From the NCBI RefSeq assembly GCF_021026315.1, contig NZ_JAJNCX010000002.1:547580-611579 (forward strand): a stretch of 64,000 nt of DNA, given 5' to 3'. Shown piece after piece: positions 10,770 through 19,745 of this stretch. Both the position numbers and the translations under genes were made by a program. Positions within the stretch are counted from its first letter, which is position 1, and every line of letters starts with the position of its first letter. This stretch comes from Rhizobium sp. C4 (lineage in GTDB: Bacteria; Pseudomonadota; Alphaproteobacteria; Rhizobiales; Rhizobiaceae). Below the pieces are notes generated by a model. The model saw only the letters and a program-made list of their open reading frames with translations. It was not told where the DNA came from and did no database searches.

Positions 10770-12833
10770 CTAGTGCTGGCGCGCAAAGACGAGAACGCTC
10801 TGGCCGGGGCTTTCTGTCTCGCCGGTCTCGCTGATCTCCATCTGTTCGGCGGATGCGAAGGCGACCGTCCAGCCGCCGCCTTCCGGCAGGCGGATGGGCG
10901 TCGCGTCGCCGGCGTTCAGCACGAGAAGAAGTTCTTCCGCAGCGCCGTCGTCGCGCGGCGCGTCCTTCAGGTCCATCATGAGAACGCGCAGGTCGCCGTC
11001 ATTCCAGGCGCCTTCGTCCATCGCCGAGCCATCCGGCTTCAGCCAGGCCACGAAGGGCGCCGGCGGCTCACCGGGTTCGCCCTTCAGGAAGCGCTCCTGC
11101 CGCAGAAGCGGCTGCGACTTGCGAAACGCGATTGCCGCGCGGCAGAATTCGAGAAACGCGTCTTCGCGTCCATCCCAGGAAATCCAGCCGATCTCGTTGT
11201 CCTGGCAGTAGGAATTGTTGTTGCCGCCCTGGCTGTTGCCGAGTTCATCGCCGCCGAGCAGCATGGGAACGCCCTGGCTGACGAGGAGCGTGGTGATCAT
11301 GGCGCGACGCCTACGGGCGCGGGCGGTCATGATGTCCGCGTTGTCGGTCTCGCCCTCCACGCCCATGTTGTCGGACTGGTTGCCGTCGTGGCCGTCGCGA
11401 TTGTCCTCGCCGTTGGCCTCGTTGTGCTTGTCGTTGAACGCGGTGACGTCGGCGAGCACGAAGCCGTCATGCGCGCTCAGCAGGTTGACGGACGTGGTGG
11501 CGCCGCGGCCCGAATGCTCGAACTGGACGGGCGAACCCGTCAGACGCTCGGCAAGCGGCGCGACGAGACCGCCATCCTTGCGCCAGAAACGACGCACGTC
11601 GTCGCGGAACTTGTCGTTCCATTCGCGGAAGGGCGAGGGGAAACCGCCGACCTGATAGCCATCCGCTCCGACATCCCAGGGTTCGGCAATCAGCTTCACG
11701 CCGGCAAGGATCGGGTCCTGACGGATAGCGTCGAAGAAGCCGCCTTCGCGATCGAAACGCAGACCTTCGCGGCCGAGCGTCGAGGCGAGGTCGAAGCGGA
11801 AGCCGTCGACATGCATGACGCCAACCCAGTAGCGCAGGCTGTCCAGCACCATGCGCATGACCATCGGATGGGCAACATTCAGCGTATTGCCCGTGCCGGT
11901 CGTGTCGAAGGTGTGGCGCAGTTCGTCGGGCGACTGGATGTAATAGCTGAGATTGTCGATGCCGCGGAAGCTCAGGGTCGGTCCGCGCTCGGAACCTTCC
12001 GCGGTGTGGTTATAGACGACATCCATGATCACCTCGATGCCGACGCTGTGGAACGCCTTCACCATGGTCTTGAATTCGGCGATCTTGTCGCCGGAGAGAT
12101 AGCGCGACTGCGGCGCGAAGAAGCCGAGCGACTGGTAACCCCAGAAATTGCGCAGGCCCTTTTCGACGAGATAGCGGTCGTCGAGGAAATACTGCACCGG
12201 CAGCAGTTCGATGGCGCTGATCCCAAGCTTCGTCAGGTGGTCGAGGATCGGTTCGCTGCACATGCCGAGAAACGTGCCGCGCAGTTCGTCCGGAACGTCC
12301 GGGTGCTGCATGGTCAGCCCGCGCACATGCGCCTCGTAGACGATCGTCTCGGTCCACGGCCGACGGATCGCCTCGTCGCCATTCCAGTCGAAATCCGGGT
12401 TCTGCACGACGCCCTTCGGCATGAAGGCGGCGCTGTCGCGATCGTCGAAGGAGAGATCGGCGTCGTCTGCCCCGATCCTGTAGCCATAGAGGCTGTCATC
12501 CCAGGTGAGGTCGCCGGTCACCTGCTTGGCATAGGGGTCGAGCAGCAGCTTGTTGGGATTGAAGCGATGACCGTTTGCGGGATCGTAGGGACCGTGCACG
12601 CGGTAGCCGTAGATCGTGCCCGGCTGAAGCCCTGCCACGTAGCCGGACCAGATGTCACCTTCCCGCTTCGGAAGCGAGAGGCGCTGGGTCTCCTCCTTGC
12701 CGTCGGGCGAAAAGAGGCACAGTTCGACGGCTTCGGCATGGGCTGAAAAGAGCGCGAAATGCGTTCCTTCGCCAATGAATTCTGCGCCCAGTTCTGGCTT
12801 CAGGAAGTCGAGTTCGGAAAACGAATAGCTCAT
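10770..12833 (-). CDS. glgX: glycogen debranching protein GlgX
   Basis: A 687-residue family GH13 isoamylase-type enzyme that hydrolyses alpha-1,6 branches of phosphorylase-trimmed glycogen. The N-terminal CBM48-like domain (residues 10-130) is followed by the barrel with all four conserved regions: DVVYNHTAE (about 270), FRFDLAS with the nucleophile Asp (about 344), IAEPWDVG with the acid Glu (about 382) and SAHDGF (about 452). The ATG at 12833 gives the family's usual N-terminus (MSYSFSELDF); longer starts only add unrelated sequence. No other glycogen genes are nearby, so it stands alone here. It lies downstream of a GntR regulator on the same strand, which is probably unrelated. Confidence 0.93.
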   Translation of the reverse strand: MSYSFSELDFLKPELGAEFIGEGTHFALFSAHAEAVELCLFSPDGKEETQRLSLPKREGDIWSGYVAGLQPGTIYGYRVHGPYDPANGHRFNPNKLLLDPYAKQVTGDLTWDDSLYGYRIGADDADLSFDDRDSAAFMPKGVVQNPDFDWNGDEAIRRPWTETIVYEAHVRGLTMQHPDVPDELRGTFLGMCSEPILDHLTKLGISAIELLPVQYFLDDRYLVEKGLRNFWGYQSLGFFAPQSRYLSGDKIAEFKTMVKAFHSVGIEVIMDVVYNHTAEGSERGPTLSFRGIDNLSYYIQSPDELRHTFDTTGTGNTLNVAHPMVMRMVLDSLRYWVGVMHVDGFRFDLASTLGREGLRFDREGGFFDAIRQDPILAGVKLIAEPWDVGADGYQVGGFPSPFREWNDKFRDDVRRFWRKDGGLVAPLAERLTGSPVQFEHSGRGATTSVNLLSAHDGFVLADVTAFNDKHNEANGEDNRDGHDGNQSDNMGVEGETDNADIMTARARRRRAMITTLLVSQGVPMLLGGDELGNSQGGNNNSYCQDNEIGWISWDGREDAFLEFCRAAIAFRKSQPLLRQERFLKGEPGEPPAPFVAWLKPDGSAMDEGAWNDGDLRVLMMDLKDAPRDDGAAEELLLVLNAGDATPIRLPEGGGWTVAFASAEQMEISETGETESPGQSVLVFARQH

Positions 12834-12978
12834 GAAAATGCCTCGGTGGGAAAGGGAGTGGCCGCGCGTGCAACGCGGCAGACTGCCAATGGTTCCGGGG
12901 CGGTGCCGTGCAATTCGTTTCTGATCGTCCTGGCGGTTTAGACAAAAGCGGGTCCGATGCGGTCTGACACTGTGGGCA

Positions 12979-13668
12979 TCAGCCCTGCACGTCGAGCCAG
13001 CGCCTCCGCGAGGCCTCAAGGTGCCGGCACATCGCGGCCTGCGCCTGCAAGGGGTCGCGCTGGCTCAGCGCTTCGAGGATCGACTGGTGCTCCTCCAGCG
13101 CCTGCGACCATGTGCCGGGCGTGCCGAAGCGATCCTGCAGCCGCGCGGCGAGCGGGCTGTAGCGCTCCTCGAAGAGGTCCGCCACGATCTTGGTGATCAC
13201 CGAGTTGCCGGTCTGGCGGGCAATGAGCAGGTGGAAGGCCTTGTCTTCGCCGAGCGGATCGCGCCCGGCTTCCACCGACCGAGCCATGTCGTCGAGCACC
13301 TGCTTCAGGGCCGAAAGCGCCTCATCGGTCATCCGACCGGCGGCGAGGATGATTGCGCTTCCCTCGACGATCGAGCGCGCCTGCATGAGTTCGGACGGGC
13401 TCTCGCCAAGTGCGGGCCCCGTGTCGGCGCTTCGCGGCTCCTCCATGGCCAGATAGATGCCCGAGCCGCCCCTGATCTCGACGGTGCCCTCGATTTCCAG
13501 CGCGATCAGGGCCTCGCGCAGCGACGGCCGCGAGACGCCGAGTTCCTGGGCCAGATCGCGCTCGCTGGGCAGGCGCGCGCCCTTCTTCAGGCCCTTCGCC
13601 TGCACGGAGGCACGGATCTGATCGGCGACCTGCTGGTAAAGTCGCCTCGGTTCGTCACTCTTGCCCAT
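12979..13668 (-). CDS. FadR-subfamily GntR transcriptional regulator (FCD domain)
   Basis: A 229-residue regulator. The N-terminal winged helix contains LPSERDLAQELGVSRPSLREAL (residues about 34-55) and EIRGGSGIYL. The C-terminal all-helical FCD ligand domain runs from about 85 to 225, with FHLLIARQTGN and an H-containing C-terminal helix that normally bind metal and a carboxylate effector. It is divergent from the lactonase-dehydrogenase operon starting at 13964. Two near-identical palindromes in the 295-bp gap, one only 28 bp before its own start, suggest that it represses that operon and itself. The effector is probably a sugar acid. Confidence 0.9.
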   Translation of the reverse strand: MGKSDEPRRLYQQVADQIRASVQAKGLKKGARLPSERDLAQELGVSRPSLREALIALEIEGTVEIRGGSGIYLAMEEPRSADTGPALGESPSELMQARSIVEGSAIILAAGRMTDEALSALKQVLDDMARSVEAGRDPLGEDKAFHLLIARQTGNSVITKIVADLFEERYSPLAARLQDRFGTPGTWSQALEEHQSILEALSQRDPLQAQAAMCRHLEASRRRWLDVQG

Positions 13669-13695
13669 CGGTCTGTCTCGGTGGTTGCGGTGTTG

Positions 13696-13710
13696 ATTGG
13701 TCGGGCCAAT
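13696..13710. promoter_or_regulatory. putative GntR operator, site 1
   Basis: ATTGGTCGGGCCAAT is a 5+5 palindrome starting 28 bp upstream of the GntR gene. It differs from site 2 (reverse complement) at only 2 of 15 positions. TTGGT-type half-sites are common for FadR-subfamily regulators. Confidence 0.65.
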
Positions 13711-13822
13711 TCAGGTGTCGGAACAGTCTGGCGCGATAAAATCATCGCGTGTGTTCGATTTATTGCAGCGATCCGCGGTGATATCAACCTGTTTTGGGGC
13801 GGGAGACGGCATCTTCTCATGA

Positions 13823-13837
13823 ATTGGCTTGACCAAT
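13823..13837. promoter_or_regulatory. putative GntR operator, site 2
   Basis: ATTGGCTTGACCAAT reads ATTGGTCAAGCCAAT on the other strand, so both sites fit ATTGGTCRRGCCAAT. It lies on the side of the catabolic operon, about 127 bp before the lactonase start. The spacing between site centres is 127 bp. Confidence 0.65.
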
Positions 13838-13963
13838 TTTGGCGCTATGCATAATTCTTTGATGGAGGGCGCCAGAGTCTGGCGGAGACAGCAAGGGGGA
13901 GAGCATGGGTCGGAAGACGAAACGCGATGCGGGGCGCGCGAACTTGCGGGTCGAGGGGTAAGG

Positions 13964-14788
13964 ATGCGCATCGATTCGCACCAGCACTTCTGGCTCATGG
14001 AGCGCCGGGTGGGCCAGTGGCCGCCGCCCGAGCTTGCCGCGATCCGTCACGACTTCCTGCCGGGTGATATCAAGGCGCATCTCAGTCGCGCCGGCATTGG
14101 CGGAACGGTTGTCGTGCAGTCGCTGCCCGAGCTGGACGACACGCTCTTTCTGCTCGACCTCGCCGGGCGCAACGATTTCATTCTCGGCGTCGTCGGCTGG
14201 GTGGACATGAAGGATGCGCGCGCGCCCGACATGATCGCGACCCTGGCGGCCCATCCGAAATTCAAGGCCATCCGGCCGATGCTGCAGGGCATCCCGGACA
14301 CCGACTGGATCGACGATCCGGTTCTGGCCCCTGCCGTCGCCGCCATGATCCAGCACGATCTCGCCTTTGACGGGCTGGTCCTGCCGCGCCACATGGCACC
14401 GTTGAGGCGCTTTGCCGAGCGCTATCCGGACCTGCGGGTGGTGATCGACCACGGCGCCAAGCCGCTGATCGCCGAGGGGCGGTTTGTCGAATGGCGCCAG
14501 CGGCTCGCAGCCCTTGCGGACCTGCCGAATGTCTCCTGCAAGCTTTCGGGCCTGCTCGTGGAGGCCGGAAACCAGCGCCCCGAAGCGGTGCGGCCCTATG
14601 CGGAAACGATCGTTGAGCTCTTTGGAGGACGCCGCGTGATCTGGGGCAGCGACTGGCCGGTCGTCAATCTGGTGAGCGACTACCAGACATGGCTCGACCA
14701 GTGCCTCGATATCGTACCTGCCGAACACCATGATGCGGTCTTTGGCGGCAATGCCATCGATTTCTACCGCCTCAAGCCCAGCCGCTGA
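13964..14788 (+). CDS. amidohydrolase-2 family lactonase (L-fucono/galactono-lactonase-like, COG3618)
   Basis: A 274-residue TIM-barrel hydrolase. The metal-binding DSHQHFW opens the protein, and the C-terminal IWGSDWPVVNL carries the catalytic Asp; both are typical of sugar-lactone hydrolases such as L-fuconolactonase and L-rhamnonolactonase. ATG at 13964 starts directly at the family N-terminus (MRIDSHQHFW). An AAGG lies too close to be a good ribosome-binding site, and an upstream in-frame extension looks unrelated. It is the first gene of an operon with two dehydrogenases, so it probably opens an aldonolactone such as L-galactono- or L-gulonolactone. Confidence 0.85.
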   Translation: MRIDSHQHFWLMERRVGQWPPPELAAIRHDFLPGDIKAHLSRAGIGGTVVVQSLPELDDTLFLLDLAGRNDFILGVVGWVDMKDARAPDMIATLAAHPKFKAIRPMLQGIPDTDWIDDPVLAPAVAAMIQHDLAFDGLVLPRHMAPLRRFAERYPDLRVVIDHGAKPLIAEGRFVEWRQRLAALADLPNVSCKLSGLLVEAGNQRPEAVRPYAETIVELFGGRRVIWGSDWPVVNLVSDYQTWLDQCLDIVPAEHHDAVFGGNAIDFYRLKPSR

Positions 14789-14822
14789 AACGTGCCGCGA
14801 GGCCGGGAACGGAAACGAAGAC

Positions 14823-15965
14823 ATGCTGTCCAACCCTCAAGACGCCGGCGAAAACCCGATCCTGCAGTTCGGCACGAGCCGGTTTCTGCTCGCCCATGCC
14901 GATCTCTTCATCTCGCAGGCACTGGCCGACGGCGAGGCGCTGGGCAAGGTGACGCTCGTGCAGACGACCGGCAGCGCCGAAAGTGCAAAGCGCATCGCAG
15001 CGCTTGCTTCGGGCGGGTCCTATCCGGTCCGGGTGCGTGGTCTTGCCGCTGGCAAGGTCGTGGACGAAGAGCTGCAGGGCCGCGCCATCGGCAAGGCGCT
15101 TTTTGCCGGAGACGACTGGCCGGCGGTGCGCCATGCCGCGCTGGCCGCCCGCGTCATCATCTCCAATACGGGCGATCGCGGCTTTGCGCTCGACCCGCTC
15201 GACAACCGCGAGAGCATTGCCGATCGGGCTGTTGCGCCGCGGAGCTTCCCGGCCAAGATTGCCGCGCTTCTGCTGGAGCGTTCGGAGGCATCCGCACCCC
15301 AGCCACTTTCGCTTTTTCCCTGCGAGCTGATCGAAAGGAACGGGACGCGGCTGCGCGAGCTGGTGATTGGCCGTGCCCGCGACTGGGGCTTTCCTGAGAG
15401 CTTCTTTGCCTATCTCGACACGCAGTGCCGCTTTGCCAACAGCCTGGTGGATCGCATCGTCTCCGAGCCGATCGAGCCCGTGGGTGCCGTTGCCGAGCCC
15501 TATGCGCTCTGGGCGATCGGCGAGCAGGAAGGGCTGGTTCTGCCCTGTCGTCATCCGGCCATCGTCGTGACCTCCGATCTCCAGCGCTTCGAAACGCTGA
15601 AACTCCACATCCTCAATCTCGGCCACACCTATCTGGCGGACCGGTGGCGGAGCGGCGGCCGGCCGGCAACGGAAACCGTTCGCGAAATCCTCAGTGACGC
15701 GGCGATCCGCACCGACCTGGAAGCGGTCTGGCGAGAGGAGGTCCTGCCGGTGATGGCGGCGCGGGGGCTGGGAGACGCGGCCGTGGCCTATAGCACCGAG
15801 GTGCTGGATCGGTTCCTCAATCCCTTCCTCGTGCACAGGCTGTCGGACATTGCCAACAACCATCCCGAAAAGATCAACCGCCGCATAAGGCCCATGGTCG
15901 AGGCGGGCCGGTTGCTCGGCCTCAACCAGCCGCATCTGGCGGCCATGCTGGAAGCAACAGCGTAA
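14823..15965 (+). CDS. mannitol dehydrogenase family oxidoreductase (tagaturonate/fructuronate reductase-like)
   Basis: A 380-residue enzyme of the polyol-specific long-chain dehydrogenase family. The N-terminal segment ILQFGTSRFLLAHADLF is characteristic of UxaB-type tagaturonate reductases. The C-terminal part holds LKLHILNLGHTYLAD, with the catalytic-lysine helix of the family (xxKxxxLNxxHs). It is shorter than E. coli UxaB (483 residues) but complete at both ends. With the adjacent zinc dehydrogenase it fits the route aldonate to keto-uronate to altronate or mannonate, written by analogy. It starts 34 bp after the lactonase. The direction of the reaction and the epimer are inferred, not seen. 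Confidence 0.82.
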   Translation: MLSNPQDAGENPILQFGTSRFLLAHADLFISQALADGEALGKVTLVQTTGSAESAKRIAALASGGSYPVRVRGLAAGKVVDEELQGRAIGKALFAGDDWPAVRHAALAARVIISNTGDRGFALDPLDNRESIADRAVAPRSFPAKIAALLLERSEASAPQPLSLFPCELIERNGTRLRELVIGRARDWGFPESFFAYLDTQCRFANSLVDRIVSEPIEPVGAVAEPYALWAIGEQEGLVLPCRHPAIVVTSDLQRFETLKLHILNLGHTYLADRWRSGGRPATETVREILSDAAIRTDLEAVWREEVLPVMAARGLGDAAVAYSTEVLDRFLNPFLVHRLSDIANNHPEKINRRIRPMVEAGRLLGLNQPHLAAMLEATA

Positions 15966-15975
15966 GGAGCTGACA

Positions 15976-16995
15976 ATGAGAAAAGCGCTGACAATCGAGG
16001 CCGAGAACACGGCCCGTTTCCGGATGGTCGAAACCCAGCCGCTGGGTGCCGGCGAAGTGCGCGTTGGTGTCCGTCATGTCGGACTCTGCGGCAGCGATCT
16101 GAACACCTATCGCGGACTGAACCCGCTTGTCGCCATGCCGCGCATTCCGGGTCACGAGATCGGCGGCGAGATCCTGGAGGTGGGGGAGGGTGTTGGCCCG
16201 ACGCTGAAGATCGGCGCCCGCGTCATCGTCATGCCCTATACCAATTGCGGAACCTGCAGCTCCTGCCGCAAGGGCCGGCTCAACGCCTGCCGCTATAATC
16301 GGACGCTCGGCGTCCAGCAGGATGGCGGGCTGGCCGATGACATCGTGCTGCCGGCGGAAAAGCTGATCCTCAACGACACGCTCGCGCCGCATCGGCTGGC
16401 GCTGGTCGAACCGCTGTCGGTTGGCTTTCATGCTGTCGCGCGTGGGCGCATCGAAAAGGGCGACAAGGTTGCCGTCATCGGCTGCGGCATGATCGGCATG
16501 GGCGCGCTGATCGGCGCGGTGGCCAAGGGCGCGGAGGTGCTCGCCATCGACATGAGCGAGAAGAAGCTGGAGATTGCGCGGCAGTTTGGCGCGAGCCTCA
16601 CCGTCAACGGTCGCGCCGAGGACGTTGCCGCACGCGTGGCGGAATGGACGAATGGCGATGGCGTCGATGTGGCGGTCGAGGCCGTCGGCCTGCCGGAAAC
16701 CTTCGTCCAGGCGATCGATCTCGCCTGCTTTGCCGGCCGCGTCGTCTATATCGGCTATTCGAAGGCGCCGGTGACCTATGACACCAAGTTCTTCAACCTC
16801 AAGGAACTCGACATCATGGGATCGCGCAACGCCACCATGGACGATTTCAGGGCGGTGATTGCGCATCTGGAAAAGATTGGCGAGACCGCCGATCTCCTGA
16901 TCTCGAAAGTCTTCCCCTTCGATGAGGCCGAGGCGGCTTTTCCCTATTGGCGCGAAAGCCCGGATGCGCTGAAGATCGTCATCGAGCGGGCGTAA
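15976..16995 (+). CDS. zinc-dependent alcohol dehydrogenase (L-galactonate/L-idonate 5-dehydrogenase-like)
   Basis: A 339-residue medium-chain dehydrogenase. It shows the catalytic-zinc ligands in GLCGSD and PGHEIGGE, the four structural-zinc cysteines in CGTCSSCRKGRLNAC, and the NAD(H) loop GCGMIGMG with Asp at the end of beta 2 (LAIDMSE), suggesting NAD. The overall pattern is close to E. coli LgoD/YjjN (L-galactonate 5-dehydrogenase) and to sorbitol/threonine dehydrogenases. The gene follows the reductase by 10 bp with an AAGGAG ribosome-binding site. Its likely role is oxidation of an aldonate to a keto-hexonate for the preceding enzyme. Confidence 0.85.
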   Translation: MRKALTIEAENTARFRMVETQPLGAGEVRVGVRHVGLCGSDLNTYRGLNPLVAMPRIPGHEIGGEILEVGEGVGPTLKIGARVIVMPYTNCGTCSSCRKGRLNACRYNRTLGVQQDGGLADDIVLPAEKLILNDTLAPHRLALVEPLSVGFHAVARGRIEKGDKVAVIGCGMIGMGALIGAVAKGAEVLAIDMSEKKLEIARQFGASLTVNGRAEDVAARVAEWTNGDGVDVAVEAVGLPETFVQAIDLACFAGRVVYIGYSKAPVTYDTKFFNLKELDIMGSRNATMDDFRAVIAHLEKIGETADLLISKVFPFDEAEAAFPYWRESPDALKIVIERA

Positions 16996-17180
16996 GCGTC
17001 CACCCCACCGATGCGCCTCGGTGGCAGGCTGCCCGGATGCTCGCCTCAATCGTCGCATATTTGCCGGCTTCTGCCGCGACAAGGGTGCGCTTGCGGCGAT
17101 CTTCCGGGTTGACGCAAGTCAAGGCCGGGGGAGGGTCCGGTTTCTAAGTTTGCGATCGATCCGGTCCTTGGAGGGAAAAG

Positions 17181-18134
17181 ATGACGATACTTGCCGTGGC
17201 GCTCAATCCGTCTGTCGATGTGTCCAGCGACGCGGCGCGCGTCCTGCCGACCCGAAAGGTGCGCACGCACAACCAGCGCCGGCATGCCGGCGGCGGCGGG
17301 GTGAATGTCGCGCGCGTCATCGCCATGCTGGGCGGGCGGCCCGAGCTTCTGATGATGTGCGGCGGCGAGACGGGCGCGCTTCTGCTCGACGCGCTTGCCG
17401 GCGCATCCATCGATGTGGTGACCGTCAAGACCGCCGAGCCGACGCGGCTGGCCTTCATGGTCTATGAGGAAGAAACCGGACTGGAATATCGCTTCGTTCC
17501 CGACGGGCCGGCGGTGACCTCGGAAGAGATCGAAGCGGCCATGGACGTGGTGCGCGCTTTCAAGGGCGAGTTTCTGGTGCTCAGCGGCTCGCTGCCGCGC
17601 GAGGCACCGGACTACACCTATGCCCGGATGGCGGCGGTCGCGGCGTCTGCCGGCGTGAAGGTCGTGCTCGACACCTCCGGCAAGCCGCTTCTGACGACGC
17701 TGAAACAGGCGAAGGTCTTTCTCGTCAAGCCGAGCCTCAGCGAGCTCGAAACGATCGCCGGCAAGAAGCTCGACGAGCGCGGCATTGCCGAAACCGCCCG
17801 CCATATCGTTGACGAGGGGTGGTCTGACTATGTGACGGTGACGCTCGGCCGCTCCGGCGCGCTGCTGGTCGGTCGCGACATCAGTCTCCGTCTGCCGGCC
17901 ATCCATGTGCCGGTGCGGTCGGCGGTCGGGGCGGGCGACAGTTTCCTCGCCGGTCTGGTCTGGAAGCTTATGGAGGGCGCGCCGATCGAGGAGGCGTTCC
18001 GCTTCGGCCTTGCGGCAGGGGCGGCGGCGGCCGTGACGCCTGGAACAGAACTTTGCCATCGCGAGGATGTGTTCGCGATCTATGAAGGCCGGCTTGGCGA
18101 GCCGGAAAAGGAGCCTGAGGCGCTGGAGTCCTGA
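17181..18134 (+). CDS. pfkB: PfkB-family 6-phosphofructokinase-II-like sugar kinase
   Basis: A 317-residue ribokinase-fold kinase. The N-terminal GGGGVNVARVI and the C-terminal VGAGDSFLAG (catalytic Asp about 253) are the two PfkB signatures. The end, TPGTELCHREDVFAIYEG, is close to the end of E. coli Pfk-2, which favours a fructose-6-phosphate or tagatose-6-phosphate kinase over a ketodeoxygluconate kinase. A GGAGGG ribosome-binding site precedes the ATG. The 185-bp gap from the dehydrogenase holds no gene, and co-transcription with the sugar-acid operon is uncertain. Confidence 0.83.
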   Translation: MTILAVALNPSVDVSSDAARVLPTRKVRTHNQRRHAGGGGVNVARVIAMLGGRPELLMMCGGETGALLLDALAGASIDVVTVKTAEPTRLAFMVYEEETGLEYRFVPDGPAVTSEEIEAAMDVVRAFKGEFLVLSGSLPREAPDYTYARMAAVAASAGVKVVLDTSGKPLLTTLKQAKVFLVKPSLSELETIAGKKLDERGIAETARHIVDEGWSDYVTVTLGRSGALLVGRDISLRLPAIHVPVRSAVGAGDSFLAGLVWKLMEGAPIEEAFRFGLAAGAAAAVTPGTELCHREDVFAIYEGRLGEPEKEPEALES

Positions 18135-18222
18135 AGGGGCAGGCGCCAGCGAACGAAATTGATCTCGCCAAGTGTCTCCTGCGCCTTTACGAAGAGGCGA
18201 CGCAGGACAGCGGGAGGATAGA

Positions 18223-19638
18223 TTGCAGAAGAACGAGTTTGCCGAATGGTCGCGCAAGGCGGCGGACTGGGGCGTCGACTATCGCGCCGCCCTGAACGAC
18301 CAGCCCGTCCGCGCCCGCACCGCCCCCGGCGATATCGCCCGCCAGATTGCGAGCGAGCCGCCGCTCGCCGGCGAGAGCATGGAAGCGATCTTTGCGGACT
18401 TCGAAAAGATCATCGTGCCCGGCATGACGCATTGGCAGCATCCGCGCTTCTTTGCCTATTTCCCCGCCAATGCCGCACCCGTTTCGGTGGTTGCCGAATA
18501 TCTCGTGACGGCCATGGCGGCGCAATGCATGCTCTGGCAGACCTCGCCCGCAGCGACCGAACTGGAGACGAAGGTTCTCGACTGGCTGCGGCAGGCAATC
18601 GGCCTGCCGGAGGGCTTTTCCGGCGTCATCCAGGATTCTGCCTCCTCGGCGACGCTGGCCGCCGTGCTCACCATGCGCGAGCGGGCGCTGGGCTGGAACG
18701 GCAACAAGGCAGGTCTTGCTGCCAATCCGGCCGTGCGGGTCTATGCGTCGAACCAGGTCCACACTTCCATCGATCGCGCCATCTGGGTCTCCGGCATCGG
18801 CGAACAGAACCTCGTCCGCATCCCGTCTTCCGGTCCGCTGAAGGCGATGGATGTGGCCGCGCTTGACGCTGCCATTGTCGCGGACAAGGAGGCCGGCCTG
18901 CTCCCGGCCGGCGTGATCGCCTGCACGGGTGGCACCAGCACGGGCGCCTGCGACAATATCGCCGACGTGGTGGGCGTGGCCCACAGGCACGGCCTCTACG
19001 TCCATGTCGATGCGGCCTGGGCAGGCTCGGCGATGATCTGCGAGGAATTCCGCCCGCTCTGGGCCGGTGTCGAAGAGGCCGATTCCATCGTCTTCAATCC
19101 GCACAAGTGGCTTGGCGCGCAGTTCGACTGCTCGGCGCATTTCATCCGCAATCCGGACGATCTGGTGAAGACGCTCGCCATCCAGCCGGAATATCTGAAG
19201 ACCCACGGCCGCGATGGCATCATCAACTATTCGGAATGGTCCGTGCCGCTCGGTCGCCGCTTCCGGGCGCTGAAACTCTGGTTCCTGCTGCGCTATCATG
19301 GTCTCGAAGGTCTGCGCACCGTCATCCGCAACCATGTGCGGTGGTCGCAGTCGCTGGCCGAGCGGCTGCGCAAGGAGCCCGGTTTCGATATCGTGACGGA
19401 GCCAGTCCTGTCGCTCTTCTCGTTCCGCCACACAGGCGCAGGCGATCTCGACGCGCACAATATCGCGCTGATCAACGCCATCAACGAGGACGGCCGCATC
19501 TATCTGACACAGACCCGCGTCGATGGCGCGATTGCCATCCGCTTCCAGGCCGGCTCGTTCGAGATGACGGAAGGCGATATCGACATTGCGTTCGATGCCA
19601 TCACGGAAATTGCCGGGAGACTGTCGAAGCCGGAGTAA
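18223..19638 (+). CDS. PLP-dependent group II decarboxylase (aromatic-L-amino-acid/tyrosine decarboxylase-like)
   Basis: A 471-residue fold-type I PLP enzyme. The cofactor lysine is K295 in FNPHKWLG, preceded by HVDAAWAGSA with the Asp that contacts the pyridine nitrogen. The N-terminal MTHWQHPRFFAYFPAN and the C-terminal family pattern are intact and match aromatic amino acid decarboxylases of the eukaryote-like group. The start is a TTG at 18223 with GGGAGGA upstream; an ATG at 18172 lacks a site. The product would be an amine such as tyramine, tryptamine or phenethylamine. It stands 88 bp after the kinase and shows no clear functional link to it. Confidence 0.88.
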   Translation: MQKNEFAEWSRKAADWGVDYRAALNDQPVRARTAPGDIARQIASEPPLAGESMEAIFADFEKIIVPGMTHWQHPRFFAYFPANAAPVSVVAEYLVTAMAAQCMLWQTSPAATELETKVLDWLRQAIGLPEGFSGVIQDSASSATLAAVLTMRERALGWNGNKAGLAANPAVRVYASNQVHTSIDRAIWVSGIGEQNLVRIPSSGPLKAMDVAALDAAIVADKEAGLLPAGVIACTGGTSTGACDNIADVVGVAHRHGLYVHVDAAWAGSAMICEEFRPLWAGVEEADSIVFNPHKWLGAQFDCSAHFIRNPDDLVKTLAIQPEYLKTHGRDGIINYSEWSVPLGRRFRALKLWFLLRYHGLEGLRTVIRNHVRWSQSLAERLRKEPGFDIVTEPVLSLFSFRHTGAGDLDAHNIALINAINEDGRIYLTQTRVDGAIAIRFQAGSFEMTEGDIDIAFDAITEIAGRLSKPE

Positions 19639-19745
19639 TACGGCTTGCGCGGGAGCTTCGTGGAGGCCTAGAAGGCGATCAAGGTGCGGCGTCTGACCCG
19701 CCGCCCTTGCACCATGTCCTGCTTCGACCCAGAAGGAATCTGCCC

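Noticed and set aside
10767..12746. 659-residue + strand frame antisense to glgX
   Set aside because: Valine/alanine-rich shadow; all four GH13 regions are on the minus strand.
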